A program made the translations under genes and the position numbers. Positions 10,307 to 19,478 of a stretch of DNA of 64,000 nucleotides are shown here, piece by piece; the first letter of the stretch is position 1, and every line of letters starts with the position of its first letter. The notes under the pieces were generated by a model. It did no database searches. It was not told where the DNA came from and saw only the letters and a program-made list of their open reading frames with translations. Source of the DNA: Campylobacter concisus (lineage in GTDB: Bacteria; Campylobacterota; Campylobacteria; Campylobacterales; Campylobacteraceae). The stretch is taken from the NCBI RefSeq assembly GCF_002913745.1, contig NZ_PPCG01000034.1, positions 37,409-101,408 on the forward strand. Direction: 5' to 3'.

Positions 10307-12392
10307 ACCAAAAAATAAACCAAAACAAGAGGGCGAAACTACCGAGCAAACATCACTAGCAAGCAAAAGCGTGATAGATAACTTCTTTGCAGCAGAGCAA
10401 GCTGAAAATGAAGCGCATGCCGAGCCAAAGAGTCAAAATCCTCGCCCAAAAAAGCAAAGAAATAACAAAAATCAAAACAAAACTGGCGAAAACAATAAAC
10501 CAAAAGAGCAAAAACAGCAAAAAGAAAAGCCAAAACAAGAGCCAAAAGCTGAAGCTAAAAGCGAGACAAAAGAGCAAAAAGAAAAGCCTAAAAAGGCTAA
10601 AAAACCAAAGAAAAATTTACCCGCAAAGCTAAATGGCAACGAGCAGTGGCAACAAGATATCGCAAGCGCGATGGAGGCAAACAAAGCCACTCACGAGCTA
10701 AGACTTGAGCCACTAAAGTATCTAAACTCAAGCGAGCATAAAATTCGCATAACTCCACTTGGCGGTCTTGGCGAGATCGGCGGCAATATGACCGTCTTTG
10801 AGACCGAAACTAGCGCTATCATCGTTGATATCGGCATGAGCTTTCCAAGCGAGAGCATGCACGGCGTGGATATCCTCATCCCAGACTTTGACTACGTTCG
10901 CAAGATAAAAGATAAGATAAAAGGTGTCATCATCACTCACGCACACGAGGATCACATCGGCGCGGTGCCTTATTTTTACAAAGAGTTTAAATTTCCTATC
11001 TACGCCACACCGTTACCGCTTGGCATGATAAATAATAAATTTGAAGAGCACGGACTAAAACAAGAGCGTTCGCTCTTTAGATCGGTCGAAAAGAGAAAGC
11101 CTTATCTCATAGGTGACTTTGAGGTCGAGTGGATACACATCACCCACTCTATCATCGACGCCTCAGCACTTGCGATCACGACAAAGGCTGGCACGATCAT
11201 CCACACAGGCGACTTCAAGATAGACCACACGCCGATAGATGGCTACCCAACAGACCTTGGCAGACTAGCGTATTATGGCGAGCGTGGCGTGCTTTGTCTA
11301 TTAAGCGATAGCACAAACAGCTACAAAGAGGGCTTTACGAAGAGCGAAAGTAGCGTTGGCAAGACCTTTGACGCGATATTTTCAAAGGCAAAAGGCCGCG
11401 TCATAATGAGCACATTTAGCTCAAACATCCACCGCGTCTATCAAGCGATCGAGTGGGGCTTAAAATACAACCGCAAAGTCTGTGTCATCGGCAGATCAAT
11501 GGAGCGAAATTTATACACTGCGATGGAGCTTGGCTATATCAAGCTTGATAAGAAAATTTTTATCGATGCAAACGAGGTTGGTAAATTTAAAGATGACGAG
11601 GTACTTATCGTCACTACTGGCTCTCAGGGCGAGACCATGAGTGCGCTTTACCGCATGGCGACAGATGAGCACAAATATATAAAGATAAAGCCGACCGATC
11701 AGATCATAATCAGCTCAAAAGCGATCCCAGGCAACGAAAACAGCGTCTCAACGGTGCTAAATTTCTTACTAAAATCAGGCGCGAGCGTCGCCTACCAAGA
11801 CTTTAGCGAGATCCACGTCAGCGGTCACGCAGCGCAAGAAGAGCAAAAGCTGATGCTTCGCCTCATAAAACCAAAATTTTTCTTGCCGGTGCATGGCGAG
11901 TACAACCACATCGCAAAGCACAAAGAGACGGCCATTAGCTGTGGTGTGGATGAGCGAAATATCTATCTAATGAGCGACGGCGATCAGATGGAGGTTTGTC
12001 AAAAGTACCTAAAACGTGTAAAAACTGTAAAAACTGGCAAAGTCTTCATAGACAATCAAATAAATAAACAAATCGCGGACGACGTCGTCATCGACAGACA
12101 AAATCTAGCTGAAGCAGGTGTCGTCATGATAATCGCTCAAATTTCACGTCACGGCGCAAAGCTCATCAACAAACCTCGCGTCATCAGCTACGGACTTGTG
12201 GGCGACAAGCAAGACGCCGAGTTTAGAAAAGAGATGGAGGGCGTGCTAGAGCAATACCTAAGCAACGTCAAAGAGGAGCTTTTGAAAGATAGCAGACTAC
12301 TCGAGTCACAGGTGCGCCAAGTGATCAGAAAGCACATATTTAGAAAGGTCAAAAAGTACCCAACTATCGTGCCGATCATCTATATAATGTAA
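10239..12392 (+). CDS. rnj: Ribonuclease J
   Basis: Main mRNA-degrading endo- and 5'-3' exoribonuclease of epsilonproteobacteria, which works with the RhpA-type helicase. The metallo-beta-lactamase/beta-CASP core starts near residue 165, with the zinc motif HAHEDH at residues 234-239 and later HTGDFKIDH and SGHA. Residues 1-135 form a Lys/Gln/Glu-rich, probably disordered extension. Similar extensions are known in Helicobacter and Campylobacter RNase J. The start lies 68 bases inside ksgA, so the two are translated from one message. The 717-residue length fits the extended family. The gene for KpsF follows nine bases later. Confidence 0.96.
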   Translation: MNDKNEEKVVTNQSKNNKRRRFRPKNKPKQEGETTEQTSLASKSVIDNFFAAEQAENEAHAEPKSQNPRPKKQRNNKNQNKTGENNKPKEQKQQKEKPKQEPKAEAKSETKEQKEKPKKAKKPKKNLPAKLNGNEQWQQDIASAMEANKATHELRLEPLKYLNSSEHKIRITPLGGLGEIGGNMTVFETETSAIIVDIGMSFPSESMHGVDILIPDFDYVRKIKDKIKGVIITHAHEDHIGAVPYFYKEFKFPIYATPLPLGMINNKFEEHGLKQERSLFRSVEKRKPYLIGDFEVEWIHITHSIIDASALAITTKAGTIIHTGDFKIDHTPIDGYPTDLGRLAYYGERGVLCLLSDSTNSYKEGFTKSESSVGKTFDAIFSKAKGRVIMSTFSSNIHRVYQAIEWGLKYNRKVCVIGRSMERNLYTAMELGYIKLDKKIFIDANEVGKFKDDEVLIVTTGSQGETMSALYRMATDEHKYIKIKPTDQIIISSKAIPGNENSVSTVLNFLLKSGASVAYQDFSEIHVSGHAAQEEQKLMLRLIKPKFFLPVHGEYNHIAKHKETAISCGVDERNIYLMSDGDQMEVCQKYLKRVKTVKTGKVFIDNQINKQIADDVVIDRQNLAEAGVVMIIAQISRHGAKLINKPRVISYGLVGDKQDAEFRKEMEGVLEQYLSNVKEELLKDSRLLESQVRQVIRKHIFRKVKKYPTIVPIIYIM

Positions 12393-12401
12393 GGAAAATT
12401 T

Positions 12402-13355
12402 ATGCAAAAAGCCAACCAAATCGCCGCTGAAGTCTTAGAGATAGAAGCAAACGAGCTTTTAAGACACGCTAAAAGCGTAGAGATAGAAGATGCTGTAAAT
12501 TTGATATATAACGCAAAGGGCAAAGTCATAGTAACAGGCGTGGGCAAGAGCGGTCACGTGGGCGCAAAGATCGCTGCCACGCTTGCAAGTACTGGCACGC
12601 CAAGCTTTTTCTTGCATCCGACAGAGGCCATGCATGGAGATCTGGGCATGATAGAAAAAGACGACATCTTGTTAGCCATTAGTTTTAGTGGCGAGAGCGA
12701 TGAGCTTATCAAAATTTTGCCTCATGTAAAGCGCTTTGGCGTAAAAATAGTCGCCATGGCAAGAAGCAAGACAAGCTCGCTTGGTAAATTTAGCGACGCT
12801 TTTATAGATATAAATGTAGAAAAAGAGGCATGCCCACTAAATGCCGCCCCAACAGCATCAACCACGCTAACGTTAGCTCTTGGCGATGCGTTAGCTGTTT
12901 GTTTGATGCAAAAAAGGGGCTTTAAAAAAGAGGACTTTGCAAATTTTCATCCAGGTGGCAGCCTTGGCAAGAGGCTATTTTTAAAGGTCAAAGATGTGAT
13001 GAGAAGCGAAAATTTACCGATAGTCCGCTGGAATGCAACCCTAAAAAGTGCGATCGATACGATGACGCATGGCAAGCTTGGCACGGTTTTAATAGTCGGT
13101 AAAGATGGCGTGCTAGACGCTCTTTTAAGTGATGGCGATCTTAGGCGCGCGCTTATGAGAGAGGACTTTGACCTAGACGAGCCAGCGATGAAATTTGCAA
13201 CCTTGCATCCAAAAGAGATAAACGACAAAGAGATGTTAGCCGTAGATGCGTTAGCTTTAATAGAAAAGTATAAAATTCAGCTTCTAGCTGTCGTAGAAAA
13301 TGGCGTGCCCGTGGGTGTTTTACACATCCATGACCTTGCAAATTTAGGACTATAA
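12402..13355 (+). CDS. kdsD: Arabinose-5-phosphate isomerase, KpsF/GutQ family
   Basis: Converts ribulose-5-phosphate to arabinose-5-phosphate, the first step toward Kdo for lipooligosaccharide. The N-terminal SIS domain shows VTGVGKSGHVGAKIAATLASTGTP and the SFSGESDE sugar-phosphate segment. Two CBS domains fill residues 205-317. AAPTASTT near residue 150 is typical. An AAGGA ribosome site precedes the ATG. It is the third gene of the ksgA-rnj-kdsD-rluB run and is one base from the next gene. The paralogue name (kpsF or kdsD) cannot be decided without seeing capsule genes; none lie nearby. Confidence 0.92.
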   Translation: MQKANQIAAEVLEIEANELLRHAKSVEIEDAVNLIYNAKGKVIVTGVGKSGHVGAKIAATLASTGTPSFFLHPTEAMHGDLGMIEKDDILLAISFSGESDELIKILPHVKRFGVKIVAMARSKTSSLGKFSDAFIDINVEKEACPLNAAPTASTTLTLALGDALAVCLMQKRGFKKEDFANFHPGGSLGKRLFLKVKDVMRSENLPIVRWNATLKSAIDTMTHGKLGTVLIVGKDGVLDALLSDGDLRRALMREDFDLDEPAMKFATLHPKEINDKEMLAVDALALIEKYKIQLLAVVENGVPVGVLHIHDLANLGL

Positions 13356-13356
13356 A

Positions 13357-14130
13357 ATGGAAAAAACAAGACTAAATAAATTTATCTCGCATAACACAAA
13401 CTACTCACGCCGTGAGGCAGATGAGCTGATAAAAGCTGGCAAGGTTAGCATAGCAGGACGCGTGGTTAGCGACCTTGCTACAAGCGTGGATGAAGATGAC
13501 AAAGTGCGTATAAATGGCCGTTTGATAAAGCTAAAAAAGGAATTTACCGTTATCGTTTATCACAAACAAAAGGGCGAGCTAGTTAGCAAAAAAGATGACC
13601 GTGGACGAAAAACGATATATGACACGTTAGATAAGAAATTTGCAAAATTTGTTAGCGTGGGACGCTTAGACTACGCAAGCGAGGGGCTACTTTTACTAAC
13701 TGACGCTCCAGCGATCGCCACAGCGCTAATGAATAGCGATCTAGAGCGCGAATACTACCTAAAGGTAAAAGGCGAAGTGACAAAAGAGGTGATAGAGGCG
13801 ATGACAAATGGCTTTTTCGCCAAGGACGCCACCAAAGGCGCGCACGCAAAAACCACTATAAAATCAATGGAATTTAAGCCATTTCTAGCCTACAAGGTCT
13901 TTGGCTCAAGCGGTGGCTACACAAAACTAAAGGTCATCATCAACGAGGGTCAAAACAGGGAGCTACGCCGCTTCTTTGGCTACTTTGACCTTGAAGTGAT
14001 GGACCTAAAACGTGTTAGCTTTGGACGCGTTAGCCTTGATATGCTAAAGCCTGGCAAATGGCGATACTTCGAAAATAGCGAATACGAAGACTTAAGAGAC
14101 TTTTTGAAAGTTAATAACGTTAGATACTAA
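13357..14130 (+). CDS. rluB: RsuA/RluB-family pseudouridine synthase
   Basis: Forms pseudouridine in rRNA, probably in 23S helix 80-93 if truly RluB. An N-terminal S4 domain (TRLNKFISHNTNYSRREAD) precedes the catalytic motif GRLDYASEGLLLLT near residue 105, with the active aspartate in RLD. The 257-residue length fits the family. It follows kdsD by one base and ends the ksgA operon. C. jejuni has an equivalent gene next to its rnj. The exact target site is inferred only. Confidence 0.9.
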   Translation: MEKTRLNKFISHNTNYSRREADELIKAGKVSIAGRVVSDLATSVDEDDKVRINGRLIKLKKEFTVIVYHKQKGELVSKKDDRGRKTIYDTLDKKFAKFVSVGRLDYASEGLLLLTDAPAIATALMNSDLEREYYLKVKGEVTKEVIEAMTNGFFAKDATKGAHAKTTIKSMEFKPFLAYKVFGSSGGYTKLKVIINEGQNRELRRFFGYFDLEVMDLKRVSFGRVSLDMLKPGKWRYFENSEYEDLRDFLKVNNVRY

Positions 14131-14187
14131 CATCAGGCTTGTTTCTATAACAAAGAGGCAAGCTAAATTTATAAAAATGAATAAGAA

Positions 14188-15018
14188 ATGAAAAAGATTG
14201 TTCTTTTATCCATGATATCACTAACTACCAGCTTTTGCGAGGATCTTTTTAAACTTGGGCTTGAGGCTTATAATAAAGGCGAGTTTGATAAAGCTGCCAA
14301 GCAATGGCAAAGAGGTTGTAATGATGGAAATATTGATAGTTGCACTAATTTAGGAACTTTATATGAAAACGGTCAAGGTGTGGCGCAGGACTATAATAAA
14401 GCAGCCGCCTTGTATAAACACGCTTGTGATAGTAAAGATGCTATTGGTTGCTATAATCTAGGTGGTTTTTATGAAAGAGGACAAGGAGTAGAGCAAGACT
14501 ATACCAAAGCTGTCAAACTATACAAAAAAGCTTGTGATGGCAATGTTGCCCAAGCCTACCATAATTTGGGAGTTTTATATATAAACGGTCATGGCGTAGA
14601 GAAAGACTATTATAAAGCAGCTCAATTATGGCAAAAAGCTTGCAGTGACAAATATAGCACTAGCTGTTACAATTTAGGGATTTTATACAATATTGGTCAA
14701 GGTGTAAAACAAGACTATTATAAAGCAGCCGATCTATACAAACAAGCTTGTGATGATGGAGTTAGTGATAGCTGTTCTAGTTTAGGAATTTTATATGAAA
14801 ACGGTCAAGGTGTAAAACAAGACTACAGTAAATCAGTAGAATTGTATAAAAAAGCTTGCAATAATGGATACAATCGCGGTTGTTTTAATTTAGGAGCTTT
14901 TTATCTAAAAGGCAAAGGCGCAAAACAAGACTATCACATAGCAAAAGAATATTTTGATAAGGCTTGCAAATTAGGGTTTCAATCAGGATGCGATTTTTAC
15001 AAAAAATTAAACAAATAG
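14188..15018 (+). CDS. Secreted Sel1-repeat protein, cysteine-rich (Hcp-like)
   Basis: A 276-residue protein with a signal peptide (MKKIVLLSMISLTTSFC) followed by about six 36-residue Sel1-like repeats. Each repeat contains a variant of LGxLYENGQGVxQDYxKAxxLYKKAC. A pair of cysteines per repeat, spaced about seven residues apart, should form disulfides as in Helicobacter Hcp proteins, some of which bind penicillin or act as secreted antigens. Start ATG at 14188. It is probably periplasmic. The function of this copy is unknown. A second Sel1 gene of different sequence lies at 19478-20302 inside the sulfite-reductase operon. Confidence 0.85.
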   Translation: MKKIVLLSMISLTTSFCEDLFKLGLEAYNKGEFDKAAKQWQRGCNDGNIDSCTNLGTLYENGQGVAQDYNKAAALYKHACDSKDAIGCYNLGGFYERGQGVEQDYTKAVKLYKKACDGNVAQAYHNLGVLYINGHGVEKDYYKAAQLWQKACSDKYSTSCYNLGILYNIGQGVKQDYYKAADLYKQACDDGVSDSCSSLGILYENGQGVKQDYSKSVELYKKACNNGYNRGCFNLGAFYLKGKGAKQDYHIAKEYFDKACKLGFQSGCDFYKKLNK

Positions 15019-15075
15019 CGCCTTGATACCAAAAACAACCTAGTAAGCTCTAACAAATTTAGAGCTTCTCTAAAT

Positions 15076-15585
15076 TTATATCCTATTTTCTGAAAGTAGG
15101 ATGTTTATATATGGGTTTATGAGCGTTTCGCCGCGTGCTGCGTAGAGCAAGACCTCTTTAAAGTAGTTGTCGTTTATGCCGTAAGTGTGAAACTCATACG
15201 CCCCTATGCCGTATCCCATCGGCGTAATATCGACCCTCGAGTACCAGGCATTTTGCGCTGGGATGTAGCGGTTTGTATCTCTTGAATAGACATATAACTT
15301 GATCTTATCTTTACTCTTTTGCCCCATATACCAGATGAAAGAATTTGTGATGTCGTTAAAGAAGTAGATGTCGCCATTTGGCATGATCGCCTGAGCTGTG
15401 TCGTTGTTATCAGCGATGAGCGTCCTGCTCTCATAACATATAAATTTATTTGGCGTAAGCTGCTCTATGGGCTCAGACTTGCCGTTATTTAGGACTAAAA
15501 TTTTATCGTCGCTTATGTCGGCATTATAGGCGAGCACGGCTAAAACTAGAGCTAGCAAACAAAGAGAAAAAATTTGCTTTATCAA
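15076..15585 (-). CDS. NosL-like lipoprotein-related protein, last gene of the mcc operon
   Basis: A 169-residue exported protein with an N-terminal hydrophobic segment in residues 5-20. The middle and end (IMPNGDIYFFNDI, YIPAQNAWYSRVD, ITPMGYGIGAYEFH) follow the pattern of NosL, the copper-binding accessory protein of nitrous oxide reductase. The CXXCGM copper site of true NosL is absent; only Cys50 and a few methionines remain. Its start overlaps the stop of the upstream membrane-protein gene. Place in the operon suggests a role in assembling or supplying metal to MccA; this is inference. Confidence 0.6.
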   Translation of the reverse strand: MIKQIFSLCLLALVLAVLAYNADISDDKILVLNNGKSEPIEQLTPNKFICYESRTLIADNNDTAQAIMPNGDIYFFNDITNSFIWYMGQKSKDKIKLYVYSRDTNRYIPAQNAWYSRVDITPMGYGIGAYEFHTYGINDNYFKEVLLYAARGETLINPYINILLSENRI

Positions 15586-16535
15586 AATAAAAATCCTCTT
15601 AACAAATAGTATTTAAGCACGTAAAGTGAGCATATCAGCACGCAAACACTTAGCCAGATCGATGAAAATTTAAGCTTGTGTGAGTAGTTTGTCTTTGTGA
15701 TGATCTCCACAAGATATGGCATGAGGCCGTAAAAAATGCCCAAAAACAAAGTGCCCCAGATGAGGTAGCCAACGTAAAAATAGTCGCTTCTTAGCATGCA
15801 GTATGGGCACTTGTGATTTGGCTGCTCATAAACATAAAGGCCAAAAAAGTAGGTGATAGCGTAGTAGCTAAGCACTAAAAATAGCAAATTTGCCACGAAG
15901 CTTGCCATGCTTTGCTTTAAGAAATTTAGCACCAAAATGACAAAAAATAGCACGAAAAATGCACTCACTAAGCCAAAATTTGTATAACCAAATGGCAGCT
16001 TTGGAGCCTGAAAAGTGACCGAGCAGCAAAAGACTGGCACTTTTAGCGGGATATTATAAAAAAACGAAATTTCTATGCCAAGCTCTATTAGTATCATCAC
16101 AAAAAGGCAGATGAAAATGGCATATTTTTTCTTTAGATATGGGAAATTTAGAGCCTGCAAGTCGAGTTTATTTATAACCAGCCAGATGCCAAGCCCAAAG
16201 ATCAGCAAAATTTTAGTGAGCATCAAGATGCCACCAAATTTATTTGAGCCGATCACGCCAGCTGAGCACATAGCCCCTGGCACGATGTCAGAGAGCTCAT
16301 TTAGACAAAGTGCGAAAAATATAAACAAAACGATCTTTGTGCAGACACTAAAGAGCAAGATCGTATTTACAAGATAGTTTTGCTTTTCAAGTGAGTATTG
16401 AAGCGATGTTAGCGCGTTATAGTCCCACGATCTTACTATCCTAACGACGTAAAATAGCGAAATGCTCATCAAAACTAACAGCACAAACTCCGCTAACAAA
16501 AAGGCGATAACGGCGTTTGATAAAAATACGCTCAT
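15582..16535 (-). CDS. Polytopic membrane protein with paired cysteines
   Basis: A 317-residue protein with about eight membrane helices. Cysteines are clustered outside or at the edge of helices: one in PGAMCSAG near residue 94, a CC pair in VFCCSVTF and a CPYC motif in HKCPYCMLRSDYF. These are candidate copper or disulfide sites. I do not recognise the family with certainty. It starts four bases inside the ABC ATPase gene and overlaps the NosL-like gene after it, so all three are likely made together. A job in copper handling for MccA is a guess from context. Confidence 0.65.
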   Translation of the reverse strand: MSVFLSNAVIAFLLAEFVLLVLMSISLFYVVRIVRSWDYNALTSLQYSLEKQNYLVNTILLFSVCTKIVLFIFFALCLNELSDIVPGAMCSAGVIGSNKFGGILMLTKILLIFGLGIWLVINKLDLQALNFPYLKKKYAIFICLFVMILIELGIEISFFYNIPLKVPVFCCSVTFQAPKLPFGYTNFGLVSAFFVLFFVILVLNFLKQSMASFVANLLFLVLSYYAITYFFGLYVYEQPNHKCPYCMLRSDYFYVGYLIWGTLFLGIFYGLMPYLVEIITKTNYSHKLKFSSIWLSVCVLICSLYVLKYYLLRGFLF

Positions 16536-17200
16536 ACTATCTCTCCGTTTTGTAAGCTAACTACCCTATCTGTAGCGCCTAGCTCGTCAAAAATGCTATC
16601 GTGAGTCGCGACTATGACACTTTTTTTAAGTGCTTTAAAAGACTCTAGCAAACTTAAAAATGCACGCGCATTTTGCCTATCTAAATTTGCCGTTGGCTCA
16701 TCAGCCAAAATGATATCAGCGTCCATTGATAAAGCCCTAGCCACCGCACATCTTTGACGTTCGCCACCGCTTAAATTTGATACATTTTCATCTCTTTTGT
16801 GTGAGATATTTGCAAGCTCAAGAGCCTTTTTTATCATCTCTTCACGCACATTTGCCTTGAAATTTGTTAGAGCAAACGGAGCTAACAAATTTTCATAGAC
16901 ACTTAAGCCCTCGATGAGGTTAAAATTTTGAAAGACAAGCCCAAGCCTTTTGTGCCTAAAGTCAGAGCAAAATGCGTCAGGCAGCTTTGCTATGTTAGTG
17001 CCGTCTATCAAAATCTCTCCGCTAGTTGGCTTTTGAAGCAGGGCTATGAGCGAGAGTAGGGTGCTTTTACCACTTCCGCTAACGCCTTTTAGTATCACTA
17101 ACTCGCCGTTATTAACGTCTAAATTTATATTTTTTAGAGCGCAAAACTCGTTTTGTTTGCCTTGGTTATAAACTAGGCTAACGCCTCTTATATTTATCAT
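16532..17200 (-). CDS. ABC transporter ATP-binding protein (LolD/MacB type)
   Basis: A 222-residue ATPase subunit. Walker A is GVSGSGKSTL, the signature is LSGGERQRCAVARAL, Walker B is IILADEPTANLD, and the switch histidine is in VATHDS. The closest functional class is that of LolD/FtsE-like ATPases that pair with FtsX-type permeases, which is what the adjacent gene encodes. Starts and stops overlap on both sides (ATGA-type). Such ABC pairs move lipoproteins or transmit force rather than import solutes. Here it probably serves the periplasmic MccA maturation machinery. Confidence 0.92.
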   Translation of the reverse strand: MINIRGVSLVYNQGKQNEFCALKNINLDVNNGELVILKGVSGSGKSTLLSLIALLQKPTSGEILIDGTNIAKLPDAFCSDFRHKRLGLVFQNFNLIEGLSVYENLLAPFALTNFKANVREEMIKKALELANISHKRDENVSNLSGGERQRCAVARALSMDADIILADEPTANLDRQNARAFLSLLESFKALKKSVIVATHDSIFDELGATDRVVSLQNGEIV

Positions 17201-18306
17201 TTTAGCCCCTCATTTATGTCGCCACACGCCACACGCCACGATGGGATAAGGACAAATGCCAAAAATGGTATGACGCCAAAGACAAAGATCAAAAAGAGCT
17301 TATCAAACTCCAAAATAGGCGTGAAATTTGTAAAATTTAAAAGCTCATCGCCTAAAAATATCCCCTTTAAAAAAGGAGCATTTAAAACAAATACAAAGAG
17401 GTAAGCTAACATAACGCCAAGCAAAAAGGCGCTAACGCTAACGATGAAATTTTGTATAAATTTTAAAAAAATGATCTCTTTTATACTAAAGCCGATGCTT
17501 CGCAAAATGGCTATCTCACGCTTTTTGCTGCCATAAGCAAGTGAAATTTGGTTTTTAAGCAGCACGAAAAATATTAGCATAACGCTAACATAGATGCTCA
17601 TAAAAATTCCGCCCTTATAGTAGTAAAGATGCCTAATGTTTGCCACCTCATCTTCTATGCTAATGGCAAATGAGTTTGGATATAAATTCTCTATCTTTAA
17701 AGCCACTTGGCTGATCTCTTCGCTATTTGGCACATCGACATAGAGCTTTGTGTATTCTTCATCTTTTAAATTTAAGATAGCCCTTAGCGTTTTTGGATGC
17801 AAAAATATCGCGTTATTTGTGATAAGAGCGCTTTGTTTTGGCATGGTTTTTAATATCTTTACTGGTATCATGCGCTCTTCTGTTAAGAAGTTAAAGCTCT
17901 CATCGTAGTAAAGCTCGTTCATAGCAGCTTTTACGCCCTCGCCAACGATCATCTCGTCCTCTTTCAAACTATCATCCTCATATAGATGAAACCAGACGCG
18001 CTTTTGCACGAAGTAGTACTCCCCATCAACCACACCCCTAACGTCAGCCACGCCATCGATCTTTGAGATGTCGTAGATGTAGCCAGGGTGCATGAGGTCT
18101 CTTTTGCCAGCACGAAAGGCGCTAACAACGATGCTTGATCTATCTTTTACTAAACTTATGAGATCATGCTGGATAGAGCCAGAGATGAAAAGCACCGAGC
18201 TTAGCACAAAGATAATGAGCGCAAAGAGGCAAAAGCTAAAAAGGTGGTCCTTTTTGTCTTTAAAAAGCAAGATCACGGCGTAGTTTATGAAATTTCTACT
18301 TATCAT
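17197..18306 (-). CDS. FtsX-like ABC permease
   Basis: Membrane subunit partnering the ATPase that follows. One membrane helix near the N-terminus is followed by a large periplasmic domain (about residues 45-230) and three C-terminal helices with the SKKREIAILRSIGFSIKEI coupling segment typical of FtsX/LolC/MacB permeases. I chose ATG 18306, with AAAGGG upstream, over an in-frame TTG at 18312. It overlaps the small upstream gene by about 11 bases. The substrate is unknown. Occurrence between two NosL-like genes recalls the nosDFY transporter of nitrous oxide reductase, although NosY is a different permease type. Confidence 0.85.
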   Translation of the reverse strand: MISRNFINYAVILLFKDKKDHLFSFCLFALIIFVLSSVLFISGSIQHDLISLVKDRSSIVVSAFRAGKRDLMHPGYIYDISKIDGVADVRGVVDGEYYFVQKRVWFHLYEDDSLKEDEMIVGEGVKAAMNELYYDESFNFLTEERMIPVKILKTMPKQSALITNNAIFLHPKTLRAILNLKDEEYTKLYVDVPNSEEISQVALKIENLYPNSFAISIEDEVANIRHLYYYKGGIFMSIYVSVMLIFFVLLKNQISLAYGSKKREIAILRSIGFSIKEIIFLKFIQNFIVSVSAFLLGVMLAYLFVFVLNAPFLKGIFLGDELLNFTNFTPILEFDKLFLIFVFGVIPFLAFVLIPSWRVACGDINEGLK

Positions 18307-18481
18307 AGACAAAGCCCTTTTGCTCTTTTAGGCTAAAGCTAGAAGCTAGATTTGCCCTTGTTATCTTTGAAATTTCTCTTAGCTCATCTTGCTTTGCTTT
18401 GTGGTCAAAGCTAAGGTAGTGCGCCGCTAAAAGCGTGTATGAGAGTCCAAAAAATAACGCCAAAAATGCTAAAAATTTCAC
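18296..18481 (-). CDS. Small membrane-anchored peptide
   Basis: A 61-residue protein with one N-terminal hydrophobic segment, residues 3-20, and a charged remainder (HKAKQDELREISKITR). It lies one base after nosL and overlaps the permease gene, so it is very likely real and co-translated. It may be an anchor or small subunit of the ABC system. I know of no family. Confidence 0.6.
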   Translation of the reverse strand: MKFLAFLALFFGLSYTLLAAHYLSFDHKAKQDELREISKITRANLASSFSLKEQKGFVYDK

Positions 18482-18482
18482 T

Positions 18483-18941
18483 TTATTTACCAGTAAATGT
18501 CTTTATCTCGTCAAATTTTATGACACCTTTGCCAGCGTGATCTTTCATAAAGCTCTTGGCCTTTGCTTCGTCTTTAAACGGGATAAACTCCTCGCCCATC
18601 GGTCCAAAAACGTTTGAGCCATGAACGTAAAACGCCTCTTTTGCATCAAGCTTTTCAAGCGTGTAATAATCACTCACGTAAGCCTCTTTCACCACCTCAT
18701 CAGCAAAGTAAAAGTGCGCCATATCTTTTACGCCGTCAAAGTAATAATCCTTGCCACCAGCTTTGATAAGCGTCGCCCACTGCTTGTTTTTTATAGGCAT
18801 GCCACACACCGCACATCTTGCATCCTTTGGTAGCTCGATGCGCTCTTTTGCCCCTTTATAGGCGTTTATGTTTGCATCACTCGTCAAATTTCCAGCCCAT
18901 AAGGCAAAAACTGCGCTAAGCAACAAAGCTATAAATTTCAT
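18483..18941 (-). CDS. nosL: NosL family copper-binding protein
   Basis: A 152-residue exported protein. The signal peptide covers roughly residues 1-17. The defining copper site CAVCGMPI starts at Cys43, with Cys46 and Met48, followed by the NosL pattern YYFDGVKDMAHFY and GSNVFGPMGEEFIPF. NosL binds Cu(I) and helps to load copper into nitrous oxide reductase. No nosZ is in this window, while the operon encodes MccA, whose active site contains Cu(I). The likely job is therefore copper delivery to MccA. The start overlaps the stop of the preceding, frameshifted gene. Confidence 0.9.
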   Translation of the reverse strand: MKFIALLLSAVFALWAGNLTSDANINAYKGAKERIELPKDARCAVCGMPIKNKQWATLIKAGGKDYYFDGVKDMAHFYFADEVVKEAYVSDYYTLEKLDAKEAFYVHGSNVFGPMGEEFIPFKDEAKAKSFMKDHAGKGVIKFDEIKTFTGK

Positions 18942-19478
18942 CTTATCTCCTTTAGTTTCTCTTTTTCTAACTCACCCTTTTCATAGAGTTTTTTTAACAT
19001 CTCATCATCAAAGTCTATCTCGTAGTAGCCCTTTACAAACTCGCTAAATTTATCAAACTCATCAAAGGCATAGCCAAGCAGCCAGCGTCCGCCGTTATTG
19101 CCACCGACTAAATTTTGATGCTCCGTCCCGTCATACCAGATAAAAAAGGTCGTCTGCTCTATCTCATCTGACAAGAAGTAAGAGCGAAATTTAGCAGCCT
19201 CGCCACTATAAATTTGCTCTACCACGCTTTTGTCTGCTGTGCTAAGCGAATTTAGCTCATTTTCATGGTCAAACCCTCTAACAAGCACCGCCTCACGCGT
19301 AAATATCACATCGAGCAGATCGCCCTGCCCGTTATCTACCACGTATCTTAGGCTATTTTCATCCTCTTTTTTAGAAATAAAGCCTTAGATACTCTTCATC
19401 TGGCTCTAAAAAGGCACTATCAAGCACATATAGCGCCTCTAGGCTTGCTTGCATGTTACCCCAGTTTTTAAAACTCAT
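18938..19478 (-). pseudogene. Unknown gene of the mcc operon, broken by a frameshift
   Basis: An ATG at 19478 overlaps the stop of the Sel1 gene (ATGA) and opens a frame reading MSFKNWGNMQASLEALYVLD, but it hits TAA after about 35 codons near 19371. The remaining 134 residues continue in another frame to 18938 and overlap the nosL start. Span length is 541 bases, one more than a multiple of three. Removing one base of the TTT at about 19374-19378 restores a continuous product of about 180 residues through LRLYSKKEDENSLRYV. It is either a true mutation, a sequencing error, or slippage near the adjacent A6. The protein is acidic and unknown to me. Confidence 0.7.

Noticed and set aside
10339..10690. 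Several Phe/Cys/Leu-rich minus-strand frames under the rnj N-terminus
   Set aside because: They arise from Lys/Gln-rich codons read backwards (AAA/CAA to TTT/TTG) and look like false membrane proteins.
18938..19342. Treating the 134-residue frame as a complete gene
   Set aside because: Its first residues have no ribosome site, and the upstream frame with an operon-type ATGA start clearly supplies the missing N-terminus.
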